A stretch of DNA of 64,000 nucleotides from an uncultured Dokdonia sp. (GTDB lineage: Bacteria; Bacteroidota; Bacteroidia; Flavobacteriales; Flavobacteriaceae), in contig NZ_CANLNH010000006.1 in the NCBI RefSeq assembly GCF_947492535.1, positions 62,001 through 126,000 of the forward strand, in the 5' to 3' direction. The position numbers were made by a program, and so were the translations under genes. Position 1 is the first letter of the stretch; every line of letters begins with the position of its first letter. Positions 16,861 through 24,849 of this stretch are shown in pieces. The notes under the pieces are model-generated. The model did not search any database. It worked only from the letters and a program-made list of their open reading frames with translations, and had not been told where the DNA came from.

Positions 16861-17037
16861 TTACATAATATATTCTTGCTCGTCTTCTTCGTCATCTTCC
16901 TCTTTGGGATCTACCTGTTCCTGTAGATCTGTTGGAAGATTGTCTTTATATGCAAATTTCATGGGTACTGGTAAAGCAGCTGCCATGGCAATCACAAGGA
17001 TAAGCATCATAAGACGCAGATATCGTTTAAATTTCAT
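16861..17037 (-). CDS. 58-residue membrane protein with acidic tail
   Basis: ATG at 17037 gives MKFKRYLRLMM, one hydrophobic helix (about 8-24), a PVPMKFAYKDNLPTDLQEQ linker and a strongly acidic tail (PKEEDDEEDEQEYIM). The composition and a clean start argue for a real small gene despite the size. It starts 71 bases after the stop of the upstream - strand gene, which may be co-transcribed. Single-pass inner-membrane topology is predicted. No family name is known to me. Confidence 0.6.
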   Translation of the reverse strand: MKFKRYLRLMMLILVIAMAAALPVPMKFAYKDNLPTDLQEQVDPKEEDDEEDEQEYIM

Positions 17038-17108
17038 AAATAATTAGAATGTCACGCTATAATAGCGTGGGATGATACAATAAATAAGGAATCTAAAGTG
17101 TCTTTAGG

Positions 17109-17492
17109 TTAAGACAAGGAATGATTGTTATCTGTATCATCAGATAGGGAAGTGCGTTGTGGTAAACGTTTCTTTATAAACGAATGTTTTGTATGTAAGA
17201 TCTTTTCTTCTTGTATAGCAAGTGTATGTTGTATCGTTGTATGTTGTGCATGTACGAACTGTACAAAAGAAAATGTAGTATACGAAGACTTGTAAAAAGA
17301 AGCTATATACGCTTTAGTTACTTGTGTATACGATACGGTAGATTGCGACGTCACTTTAGTATACGCCTCAACTAACTCAACATCAGGGACAGATACCCTC
17401 TGCGTCTGTGTTTCATACCCAAACGTAAGTGAGATCCCTATGAGAAACCATAGCGATAACAATTTGTGTTTAAGGTTATGTTGCGTATACAT
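17109..17492 (-). CDS. Hypothetical protein with N-terminal hydrophobic segment
   Basis: 127 residues. A hydrophobic segment at about 11-25 (LLSLWFLIGISLTFGY) could be a signal or anchor; the rest is rich in Ser, Thr, Gln and His and low in hydrophobic core residues, so it may be extended. The tail ends RTSLSDDTDNNHSLS. No family is recognised. It is likely transcribed together with the small acidic membrane protein downstream, since the gap is only 71 bases. Confidence 0.5.
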   Translation of the reverse strand: MYTQHNLKHKLLSLWFLIGISLTFGYETQTQRVSVPDVELVEAYTKVTSQSTVSYTQVTKAYIASFYKSSYTTFSFVQFVHAQHTTIQHTLAIQEEKILHTKHSFIKKRLPQRTSLSDDTDNNHSLS

Positions 17493-17672
17493 AATGTAAA
17501 GATACGTTTATTAAACAAAATGCTATGTTTCTTGGTTTAAAACCAAACAATTCTATTTTTTTACTTTATCAAAAAAACAACTCACCCTATCATTTCGACA
17601 ATTCAGTAGATTCTCTTTTAAAAAGAGAGGTATTTATGAGATTTTTGAATCATCAATTAAAAACAAACCGTT

Positions 17673-18107
17673 ATGACTACCATTGTGAAATTTATAATTG
17701 CCCTTATTTTAGGAACTACTGCTATGTTTGCACAACAGGATGCTTCTGCTACATTACAAGATATTCATGTAACGATTACAGATATAGATAATGATGAAGG
17801 AATGCTTTATATTGGATTATATAGTAGTGAAGATACTTTTCTAAGTAAACTCTATAAAGGCACTAGAAGTGAGATAAAAGATGGGAAGGTCATTGTAAGA
17901 TTAAAAGATATTCCAGAAGGAACGTATGCTGTTACTGTATTTCACGATGAGAATAGTAATCAAAAACTAGATACTAATTTTATGGGAATCCCTAAGGAAG
18001 ACACAGGGTGTTCTAATAATGCCAAAGGGTTTATGAGCGCTCCAAAATGGAAAGACGCTAAATTTGAACTCAAAGGCAAAATGGCTATTCTAGAAATTAA
18101 CATGTAA
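17673..18107 (+). CDS. DUF2141 domain-containing secreted protein
   Basis: 144 residues with a signal peptide ending at MFAQ. The body has the DUF2141 beta-sandwich pattern: GMLYIGLYSSEDTFL, a DIPEGTYAVTVFHDENSNQKLDTNFMGIPKE block and a GFMSAPKW motif. These proteins are exported and their role is not established. The D-x-N-x-N-x-x-L-D segment could bind calcium (inference). It lies upstream of a membrane protein on the same strand but 142 bases apart. Confidence 0.9.
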   Translation: MTTIVKFIIALILGTTAMFAQQDASATLQDIHVTITDIDNDEGMLYIGLYSSEDTFLSKLYKGTRSEIKDGKVIVRLKDIPEGTYAVTVFHDENSNQKLDTNFMGIPKEDTGCSNNAKGFMSAPKWKDAKFELKGKMAILEINM

Positions 18108-18249
18108 TTTTTTAAGATCGTTTCGCTTTAATAACATAGAGAATAGAATATAGACTTCTTTCTAAGAGCCAGTTTCTTAGGATACACTTGTAGTACAAAT
18201 TAATTTTTTATTACTCAACGTCAACTTTTAATAAATACCCCATCATTAT

Positions 18250-18909
18250 ATGACACTATCACAATTTTTTACTGTATTTATCTTTATACATGCTGTGTCA
18301 GGAATGATAGGTTTGGTTGCAGGAACAATTTCGGTTGCTACTAAAAAAGGAGGAAAGCTCCATAAGAAATCTGGAAAGATCTTTTATTATGCGATGTTAG
18401 TTGCTGGAGGTTCAGGAATAGGGGCTTCAGTTATTCCAGGTCATTACAACCCTTTCTTATTTGTAGTAGGACTCTTTAGTTTGTATTTAGTTATTTCTGG
18501 ATATCGAGCATTAAAGTATACAAGAATAAAAGATAAAAGCCAATTACGTCCAGATAGTATAATAGCTAAAACGATGATCGGTATAGCTATACTCATGGTA
18601 TTCTTTGGAAGTTATATCGCTATTACAATCAGCAGGCTAGGTGTCGTTTTAATTGTTTTTGGAATCATTGCATTTTTAAATGGATTTAATGATTTAAAAG
18701 CATTTAGGAATATTTCAACACTTAAAAAGAAAGCAGTACGATTGCATATTAGTAAAATATCAGGAGGTTATATAGCAGCATTTACTGCTTTTCTAGTAAC
18801 CAATGCGGTACTACCTTCATTATTGAATTGGCTGTTGCCTACAGTATTCGGAACTATTTTTATCATATACTGGCAACGTAAAATGAAAGTAAAAAAGAGA
18901 CAATCATGA
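18250..18909 (+). CDS. DUF2306-like multi-pass membrane protein
   Basis: 219 residues with about six to seven hydrophobic helices. The start FFTVFIFIHAVSGMIGLVAG and the KKGGKLHKKSGKIFYYAML motif (G-x-x-H-x-x-x-G-x-x-F/Y) are characteristic of small membrane proteins of the DUF2306/cytochrome-like group. His15 and His38 might bind a cofactor such as haem, which is speculative. A terminator hairpin overlaps the stop codon. Function unknown. Confidence 0.7.
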   Translation: MTLSQFFTVFIFIHAVSGMIGLVAGTISVATKKGGKLHKKSGKIFYYAMLVAGGSGIGASVIPGHYNPFLFVVGLFSLYLVISGYRALKYTRIKDKSQLRPDSIIAKTMIGIAILMVFFGSYIAITISRLGVVLIVFGIIAFLNGFNDLKAFRNISTLKKKAVRLHISKISGGYIAAFTAFLVTNAVLPSLLNWLLPTVFGTIFIIYWQRKMKVKKRQS

Positions 18910-18926
18910 TCCAAATGATTGTCTCT
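18896..18926 (+). terminator. Hairpin overlapping the stop codon of the membrane protein gene
   Basis: A 12-bp stem (AGAGACAATCAT / ATGATTGTCTCT) with a 7-base loop encloses the stop codon. The following tract has few T residues, so it may be a weak terminator or an mRNA 3' end stabiliser. Confidence 0.5.
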
Positions 18927-19050
18927 TAACACTAAATTGAGTAGGTTACTTTAGGTGTTAATGCATTTATAAATTACTCTTAGTGTTTTTTCCAAATTTT
19001 TATATTTTTTATTTCGTTAACCAATATTCAATTAGTTAGATTTGAATTCT

Positions 19051-20040
19051 TTATCCCTGACTTAATGCAAGTTTTCGTTCCCAAGCAGTCGCAAATGATT
19101 TATCAAATAAAACTTCACGTTTTGCTTTGTTAGCTATAGTTTCTTGTAACCATTTCTTTTGTCGCGGACTCAAATAGACCGTTGCATCTTTACGTTTGCC
19201 TAAAGCACTATTGATTTTTGTTTTCTGTAAATTACTTAATGGCAAATATTTATAAGGTGTATGTCGTAAATAATAATCTTCATCATTACTCGCCGGACGG
19301 TAGGAATTATCTTGTGAAATAGGAGTGAAGTTATTACGTTTTGCATACGTATCTAATTCTTTTACATCGACTTTACGATCATCATAGGTAACTTTTACCA
19401 CTTCGCGACCTTTCATAAAACCAGCTTCCGTATTGAGTACACCTTCAGGAGCACCTAATTGCTTTTCGCCTGTCCAGAAACAATACATGGAGTAATATTT
19501 CTCTTTCGTACTATGTACAGCGCTTAACTCTTTTCCTAATAAATCCATATACTCAGGAATCTCTGCATAGGTTTTAGCTAAAGCTGTTCGCATGGCTGTA
19601 TACAACCCTTTAGCTGAGTAATTTCCAGCAACTCTAGGAGCAAGACCACCGCCGTTTGCATCTACAATACGAACTACAGGATTATTCCAGCTGGGTTCAT
19701 TAAACTGATTTAAAATCACTCGATCTTTTCCTCCTTTATTATTATGAATCACCAATGGAATAAATAAATCTTCTATCGCTTCTACCAGTAATGGATTGCT
19801 CAGTACATCATCACCATAATTACGACACGTTGCACAACCCGGTACTTCTTGAAAAAGGATCAATACAGGTTTGTTCTCTTTTTCTGACAGCGACGTTGCG
19901 ACATCATAATCACGATACCAACTCACTTTTCCTAATTCTTGGTCTTGTTGTAAAGGGTTTGTACGTTCTTGAGCAGTACTTGATAGAAATGAAAAACAAA
20001 TGACTAAAATTCCGATGAGTGCATGGTGATTCTTTTTCAT
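19051..20040 (-). CDS. Thioredoxin-like protein of the VPGUxT type (Cys form)
   Basis: I choose ATG 20040 (MKKNHHALIG), which starts a signal peptide ending STAQ; a longer frame to 20109 is unlikely. 329 residues. A thioredoxin-like fold is suggested by KPVLILFQEVPGCATCRNYG, where Cys69-Ala-Thr-Cys72 is the redox motif and VPGCAT matches the VPGUxT family with Cys in place of selenocysteine. A second half contains the MsrA-like segment YYSMYCFWTGEKQLGAPEGV and TYDDRKVDVKEL. It is exported, perhaps a periplasmic thiol enzyme. The family name is from memory; the substrate is unknown. Confidence 0.72.
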   Translation of the reverse strand: MKKNHHALIGILVICFSFLSSTAQERTNPLQQDQELGKVSWYRDYDVATSLSEKENKPVLILFQEVPGCATCRNYGDDVLSNPLLVEAIEDLFIPLVIHNNKGGKDRVILNQFNEPSWNNPVVRIVDANGGGLAPRVAGNYSAKGLYTAMRTALAKTYAEIPEYMDLLGKELSAVHSTKEKYYSMYCFWTGEKQLGAPEGVLNTEAGFMKGREVVKVTYDDRKVDVKELDTYAKRNNFTPISQDNSYRPASNDEDYYLRHTPYKYLPLSNLQKTKINSALGKRKDATVYLSPRQKKWLQETIANKAKREVLFDKSFATAWERKLALSQG

Positions 20041-20126
20041 AACAATTCTTTTTTGGAGATTAAGTCTTTTTTTAACAATCTTGCTTACAGATTCATTGTT
20101 TTTTAGCACTTTTTAACATGTCAATT

Positions 20127-20150
20127 TTCTTTTCGCGAAAGCGAAAAGAA
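20127..20150. repeat. Stem-loop with the TTTCGCGAAAGCG core and GAAA loop
   Basis: A 10-bp stem (TTCTTTTCGC / GCGAAAAGAA) closes a GAAA tetraloop, with the palindrome core at 20131-20140. In RNA form it would be a very stable hairpin. It sits in the divergent gap upstream of both neighbours. Confidence 0.7.
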
Positions 20151-20274
20151 TTCAGGATCGCTTCGTTTTAAGATTCAGGAATCTATGTTATAGTCTTGAT
20201 TCTTGATTCATTTAGGTCCTGATTCATTTTAATACAACAATTCGGTCGCTAAAAATGACAGTTGGGTTGTTTTT

Positions 20275-20288
20275 GCTTTCGCGAAAGC
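20275..20288. repeat. Palindrome GCTTTCGCGAAAGC
   Basis: Exact 14-base copy followed by GTATA, 41 bases before the start of the + strand TPR-like gene. It is the second copy in the same 288-base gap. Confidence 0.8.
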
Positions 20289-20328
20289 GTATAAATCCAC
20301 ATTTTTACAGCATCAAAAAACAATACAG

Positions 20329-20961
20329 ATGAAAACTATAATCACTTTTGCCCTTCTTTTTATTACAACATTAGGCACTGCACAAACTCCTTATGAAAAC
20401 GGAATGCGTAAAGCTTTTGAACTTTGGGACGCCAATAAACTGGATGAAGCATCTAATCTTTTTGCACGTATAGCTGCTGCAGAAAAAGAACAATGGCTTC
20501 CTGATTACTATATCGCACAACTATATGTGTTAAAATGCTGGAGTACTTGGGAAGATCGTAAGGAAGCAACATTAAAAGTTAATTTAGATAAAGCACAAGA
20601 GCATATTAATAATATGCTTACTATTGATAAAGAGAACCCATATGCAAAACAGATGCAAGCACAAGTATATACTGTTTGGGTAGCCTATGATGGTGCTAAG
20701 TATGGAATGAAATATTCTGGAAAAGTGTCTGAGTTATATACAAAAGCACAAAAGGCAGAACCAGAAAATCCTATATTTATTTTTAATAAAGCAGAGTGGG
20801 ATATAGGTGCAGCACGTTATTTTGGAAGTGATACCACGCCTTATTGTAACGAAATAAAACGTGCCATAGATCTTTTTGCTACCTTTAAACCAGCAACAGA
20901 GTTCCATCCAAGTTATGGTTTAGAGCGTGCAGAAGAAGCGTATGCGGCTTGTACTAAATAA
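20329..20961 (+). CDS. Secreted TPR-like protein
   Basis: 210 residues with a signal peptide ending GTAQ. Helical repeat character is visible: FELWDANKLDEASNLFARIAAAEKEQW, ATLKVNLDKAQEHINNMLTIDKENPYAKQMQAQVY and AEKAEPENPIFIFNKAEWD-like segments with TPR spacing. TPR repeats mediate protein contacts in the envelope. It is 13 bases upstream of the sensor kinase and probably in the same operon, so it may supply a periplasmic input. Start is at a strong ATG. Confidence 0.7.
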   Translation: MKTIITFALLFITTLGTAQTPYENGMRKAFELWDANKLDEASNLFARIAAAEKEQWLPDYYIAQLYVLKCWSTWEDRKEATLKVNLDKAQEHINNMLTIDKENPYAKQMQAQVYTVWVAYDGAKYGMKYSGKVSELYTKAQKAEPENPIFIFNKAEWDIGAARYFGSDTTPYCNEIKRAIDLFATFKPATEFHPSYGLERAEEAYAACTK

Positions 20962-20974
20962 GAATATAAAACAC

Positions 20975-22303
20975 ATGAAAGAGATACTAAGAGAGTTTGG
21001 TAAAGCATTTGGACTAGGAATTGTCATATTCATAGTACATGCAGTTATCATGTATCTGATAGGAAACCCATGGTATGGAGGTGGTGCACTAGATTTTTTT
21101 ATCATTAATCAATTATATTCTGTATCACTCTATTTAGTAAACATGTATGTTTTTAGAGCATTTTTAGATCGCTATGGAGCAGAGTTCTGGAAAACACGTA
21201 ATGTCATCATTGGTTTATTAAGTGGTGTAATGGCTACTTTTATTACCGTATTTTTATTACGCATTTTTTTACAAGTAATTCGTGCAGGTGAACCTATAGA
21301 TACATTTTTAGAGAATGAACGTTTGCGTGATTATTATCTTTCATCCATCATTGCATTTGTTTCTACAGGGCTCTTTTACATCTTCTACTATTGGAAAAAT
21401 ACGCAAGACACCAAGGTTAAACAGTCTAAGATTATTGCTAAAACCGCTTCCGCGAAATTTGACGCACTTAAAAATCAATTAGATCCACATTTTTTATTTA
21501 ATAGTTTGAATGTATTGGCTAGTCTTATAGAAGAAAATCCAAAACAGGCACAGAAGTTTACAACCTCACTTTCTAAAGTATATCGCTATGTTTTGGAACA
21601 AAAAAATAAAGAATTGGTTCCTGTAGATGAAGAACTTGCCTTTGCACGTACGTACATGAATTTAATCAAAATGCGTTTTGAAGATAGTATTATTGTAGAT
21701 ATTCCAGATCATGTTTCAAATTCAGAATTGAAAGTAGTGCCATTATCCTTACAATTACTACTAGAAAATGCGGTAAAGCATAATATGGTAACACCAAGCA
21801 AGAAGTTACATATTCAGATTTATGAGGATGGAAATAGACTCGTGGTTAAAAATAACATTCAAGCGAAACAGGTTGTCAAAAAGAGTAGTGGTGTAGGGTT
21901 ACATAATATTAAACAACGTTATCATTTACTAACAGACTCAGAAGTTCGCATTAAAGATGATCGGGTTACGTTTGAAATTGCGATTCCGATGCTTATAGAG
22001 CAAAAAGCATTTGTACCCAAACAGAAGGAATATATTGAAGATAAGCGCTATAATCGCGCTAAGGAGAAGGTAGAGAAGTTAAAAGGGTTTTATATTCATT
22101 TTGCGATTTACTTGATTATGGTACCTGTTTTTATATTTTTAAATATACGTTCAGGATCATTCCCTTGGGCTATATTCCCTATAGGAGGATGGGGATGGGG
22201 TGTGATAGGACATGCTGCAGAGACTTTTGGCTGGAACCCTATCTTTAATAAAGCTTGGGAAGCTAAAAAGATTGATGAACTCATGAATGATGAAGATTTT
22301 TAA
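20975..22303 (+). CDS. LytS/YehU-type sensor histidine kinase with C-terminal 2TM domain
   Basis: The ATG at 20975 is the true start; an earlier frame reaches into the preceding gene. 442 residues. About four N-terminal hydrophobic helices are followed by a His_kinase domain with KFDALKNQLDPHFLFNSLNVL (phospho-acceptor His) and a HATPase segment with LLLENAVKHN and GVGLHNIKQRY. Unusually, the C-terminal about 95 residues carry a 2TM domain (RAKEKVEKLKGFYIHFAIYL and GGWGWGVIGHA). It senses something at the membrane and should phosphorylate a LytTR regulator, but none is in the operon. Confidence 0.9.
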   Translation: MKEILREFGKAFGLGIVIFIVHAVIMYLIGNPWYGGGALDFFIINQLYSVSLYLVNMYVFRAFLDRYGAEFWKTRNVIIGLLSGVMATFITVFLLRIFLQVIRAGEPIDTFLENERLRDYYLSSIIAFVSTGLFYIFYYWKNTQDTKVKQSKIIAKTASAKFDALKNQLDPHFLFNSLNVLASLIEENPKQAQKFTTSLSKVYRYVLEQKNKELVPVDEELAFARTYMNLIKMRFEDSIIVDIPDHVSNSELKVVPLSLQLLLENAVKHNMVTPSKKLHIQIYEDGNRLVVKNNIQAKQVVKKSSGVGLHNIKQRYHLLTDSEVRIKDDRVTFEIAIPMLIEQKAFVPKQKEYIEDKRYNRAKEKVEKLKGFYIHFAIYLIMVPVFIFLNIRSGSFPWAIFPIGGWGWGVIGHAAETFGWNPIFNKAWEAKKIDELMNDEDF

Positions 22304-22322
22304 AGAATTATAGATACTAGTG

Positions 22323-22622
22323 ATGACACCAGAAGAAAAACGAGATAAATACGAAAGGGCAAAACAACGCGTCGCTGACTTAAAGAAGTTTTATGGCGAG
22401 GTGATGAGTTACTTCTTGTTTATGGCTGTATTAGCTGGAGTAAATTATTACTTTAATAATTGGCGTTATATGTGGTTTTTATGGGCCGCATTTGGTTGGG
22501 GTATAGGGCTCATATTCAAAGCATATAAACTCTTTAGTAAAACAGCATTGTTTGGACGAGATTGGGAAGAACGTAAGATTAAGGAATATATAGATAAGGA
22601 AGATACAAATAAAGACATATGA
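22323..22622 (+). CDS. 2TM domain-containing small membrane protein
   Basis: ATG 22323 is chosen (a GTG at 22320 precedes it). 99 residues: charged N-terminal helix (RAKQRVADLKKFYGEVMSY), two hydrophobic helices with the WFLWAAFGWGIGLIFKA pattern, and an acidic C terminus (RDWEERKIKEYIDKED). It is homologous to the C-terminal domain of the adjoining kinase. The stop overlaps the next ATG as ATGA. Such proteins accompany LytS/LytTR loci in Bacteroidetes; their function is not established. Confidence 0.88.
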   Translation: MTPEEKRDKYERAKQRVADLKKFYGEVMSYFLFMAVLAGVNYYFNNWRYMWFLWAAFGWGIGLIFKAYKLFSKTALFGRDWEERKIKEYIDKEDTNKDI

Positions 22623-22921
22623 AAGGCGAAAACGATTTAAGATACTTACGAGCTAAAGATGCTGTAAAACGCATACAAGGCTTTTATTAGCATTTAGTCA
22701 CGTATCTTTTGGTGATTCTTTTAGCTATAGTAGGCCCTTTTTTAAATTTCACATTTTGTTTCTTTTGTTTTTCAGATAATCATTGGTTGAATCTTCTTGG
22801 ATTTATTCCTTGGGGTATTGGTGTTTTGATCCATGGTTTTGTCGCCTTAGGTCGTTTTAAACCTTTTTTGAAATGGGAAGAACGAAAACTTAGAGAGTTT
22901 ATGGAAATGGATGAAGATTAG
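22619..22921 (+). pseudogene. 2TM-domain gene interrupted by an in-frame TAG
   Basis: The ATG at 22619 overlaps the preceding stop. The frame reads MKGENDLRYLRAKDAVKRI, then QGFY, then TAG at 22688-22690, and continues HLVTYLLVILLAIVGPFLNF through two helices and WEERKLREFMEMDED to a stop at 22919. The stop sits where the family has an ordinary residue between GFY and HL, so it is a nonsense mutation of a full-length 2TM gene. A restart at GTG 22709 would give a 70-residue fragment. Sequencing error or readthrough are alternatives. Confidence 0.75.
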
Positions 22922-22990
22922 TAAGAATCAAAGCTTTATTTTCTCAATAAATCCCTTTTAAAAAGGCATATTCTACCTCAATTTATATTG

Positions 22991-22998
22991 TACCTTTG
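22991..22998 (+). promoter_or_regulatory. -7 promoter box of rnpB
   Basis: TACCTTTG matches TAnnTTTG and lies just before the first base of the RNase P RNA. No TTG at the -33 distance was seen. Confidence 0.55.
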
Positions 22999-23000
22999 CA

Positions 23001-23309
23001 CGAGCAGGTCGCCTTATCGATCACTTTGTGATAGGAAAGTCCGGACACCATAGAGTAGCATAGCGGCTAACGGCCGTCGTCACGCCTAGGCGTGATAGGA
23101 CAAGTGCAACAGAAAGAATGTACAGGTAATGCTGTAGTGCAACCAGGTAAACTCTATGCGGTGCAATGTCAAGTATACCCGCAGTTAAGTGTTACTCGCG
23201 CGTTGCGGGAGGGTAGGCAGATAGAGGTGCTTAGTAATAATCATCCCAGATAAATGATAAGGGTTACATTTGTGTAATACAGAATCCGGCTTATAGACCT
23301 GCTTTTTTA
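23001..23309 (+). ncRNA. rnpB: RNase P RNA, bacterial class A
   Basis: The hallmark GAAAGTCCGGACACC (about 23055) and the 3' universal segment AGAATCCGGCTTATAGACC (about 23281-23299) are present. The 5' AGCAGGTC pairs with GACCTGCT at the 3' end to form P1. Intermediate CR-II/III blocks, including GTGCAACAGAAAG and CCAGGTAAACTC, are recognised. The RNA is the catalytic part of RNase P, which matures tRNA 5' ends. It is followed by a short T-run. It stands between the 2TM pseudogene and a convergent secreted-protein gene. Confidence 0.97.
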
Positions 23310-23358
23310 ATTTAATCACTAGACAAACCTCGTAATATATAGATGTTATAAATTATTT

Positions 23359-23985
23359 TTAAAGCATTGGTTTCCATATATTTTCTGTTGGTTTCTCTCC
23401 AGTTAAAAGTTCGAGAATGGTGACTATATAATCGTTTTCACTTTCTCCGCTATCCTCAATCATCTGTTTAAAAGCCATTGTACCTAATGAGAATAGATGT
23501 GTTATATCAATTTTCCATACGTCATCCTCATGATAAAAGTGAAAGAAGAAAGGTGTTTTTTGTTCATTAACTACAAACTCTGCTTTTGAAAAATCTTCAT
23601 TTGTAATCACATCTCCTAATTCAGCATTTACAACACTACTTTTCCCAACCATTCCATTATCAATTGCGTAAATGAATAAATCTTCGCCATTGAAATTCAG
23701 TAAATTCTTTTTAGGTACTCTATGTCGCATGGTTAATACAGTAAGCTTATCTATTAGCCCCATAGCATCTATTTCTAAAGAGTCAGCTGTTTTGACTTTA
23801 TCCAAAATAGTAGAATAATAATTCATAGTTCGACTGTCAACAAAATCAGCTGCTATAATTCCTTTATCAGTAAGGATTGCATTTTTATAATTTTCAAACG
23901 ATTTTAATACCAATTCTTTATCGGATTGAGAGTAGCTACTAATTGATAAAAAAATCAGTACTATTAATGTAATTATTTTTCTCAT
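23359..23985 (-). CDS. Secreted protein of unknown function
   Basis: ATG 23985 (MRKIITLIVLIFL) gives a signal peptide ending SYSQ; the upstream ATG at 24006 would add seven charged residues. 208 residues. The mature part begins SDKELVLKSFENYKNAI and has a helical N-terminal region followed by a beta-rich part with VNEQKTPFFFHFYHEDDVWKIDITHL, an NTF2-like SnoaL impression. No specific family can be claimed. It is the first of three adjacent - strand genes of similar style. Confidence 0.6.
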   Translation of the reverse strand: MRKIITLIVLIFLSISSYSQSDKELVLKSFENYKNAILTDKGIIAADFVDSRTMNYYSTILDKVKTADSLEIDAMGLIDKLTVLTMRHRVPKKNLLNFNGEDLFIYAIDNGMVGKSSVVNAELGDVITNEDFSKAEFVVNEQKTPFFFHFYHEDDVWKIDITHLFSLGTMAFKQMIEDSGESENDYIVTILELLTGEKPTENIWKPML

Positions 23986-24134
23986 AATGTTTTTGTCAAT
24001 TTTCAATATAAAAACCTAAAATAGGAGAGAGGTATTTTCGTTTCTATCTGTTATTTATCTCAATATAAATATTTTGCCTTTATAAATGTCATATTTTATA
24101 GTTGGTTACTGTGCAAATAAAGACTAATACTTTC

Positions 24135-24695
24135 TTAATTATTACTGAGTTCAGCTTTGTTATTTAATATCCCTTCGATGGTAGCTAATAATCTTTTTTC
24201 TGCACCAATGATATCTGAAATTGTCATTATGAGAATTTCCTTTTTACCTGTATCGGTCTTTTCCATGTTTTGAAACATAAAATCCATTTGCTTTTCAATT
24301 CTCCAACGTAGATTTTCCTTTCTTTCTTGTATATCAGCTAATGTAGATAGTTTTTCATATTCAATTAATTCAATTTTAGAATTAGCAATAGCATTCCAAG
24401 AATTCGTTTTTATACTTGGAGAATGAACACCATTAGCCTTTATAATTACATCGTATATAGAGACATCTTCATTATTTAAGTAAGCTTGTATAGTATCTAT
24501 AGATGCAAGTTGTTTAGGAATTACTCTATTTATATCTATGATGCTTTCTTCTAATTCTTTTTCTATAGAGGAAAAAATTTGATCCAAGTACTTTTTATCC
24601 TTTCTATCTTCATTCCAATTATTGATAAACAAAGCAATCAAAATTCCAATTATTACAGTAATAACTTCTCTGATTAATAGACTTAATGTTTTCAT
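24135..24695 (-). CDS. DUF6090-like single-pass membrane protein
   Basis: 186 residues. The N terminus LIREVITVIIGILIALFINNWNEDRKDKKY is the characteristic membrane helix and NNWNE motif of this Bacteroidetes family. The rest is soluble, helix-rich (EKELEESIIDINRV, ERKENLRWRIEKQM) and probably periplasmic or cytosolic coiled coil. Function unknown. It lies between a secreted protein and a DUF6794 protein with gaps of about 150 bases each, so operon membership is unsure. Confidence 0.78.
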   Translation of the reverse strand: MKTLSLLIREVITVIIGILIALFINNWNEDRKDKKYLDQIFSSIEKELEESIIDINRVIPKQLASIDTIQAYLNNEDVSIYDVIIKANGVHSPSIKTNSWNAIANSKIELIEYEKLSTLADIQERKENLRWRIEKQMDFMFQNMEKTDTGKKEILIMTISDIIGAEKRLLATIEGILNNKAELSNN

Positions 24696-24849
24696 TTGGT
24701 ATGATTACGTATTTAACTTAATTTGTTTCTTAAGATAAATATTTTCCCTTTAATATATCAATTTAAAAATTTAGATACTTAGCAAGAATATCTGAACTAT
24801 ATTATTAATGATGACTCTCACTATTTTTTGCATACAATGTTATACATCG

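Noticed and set aside
17525-17791. Open frame overlapping the start of the DUF2141 gene
   Set aside because: Shifted frame of a gene with a clear signal peptide and DUF2141 pattern; its translation is Tyr/Cys/Asn-rich and has no recognisable feature.
20150-20260. Short repeated GATTCAGGA / TTGATTC words as a tandem repeat or iteron
   Set aside because: Copies are few, unevenly spaced and degenerate; no replication gene is near.
22688-22690. TAG as a programmed recoding site (pyrrolysine or readthrough)
   Set aside because: No PYLIS-like structure or pyl genes are seen, and the homologous position in the two neighbouring 2TM domains is an ordinary residue; simple nonsense mutation or error is more likely.
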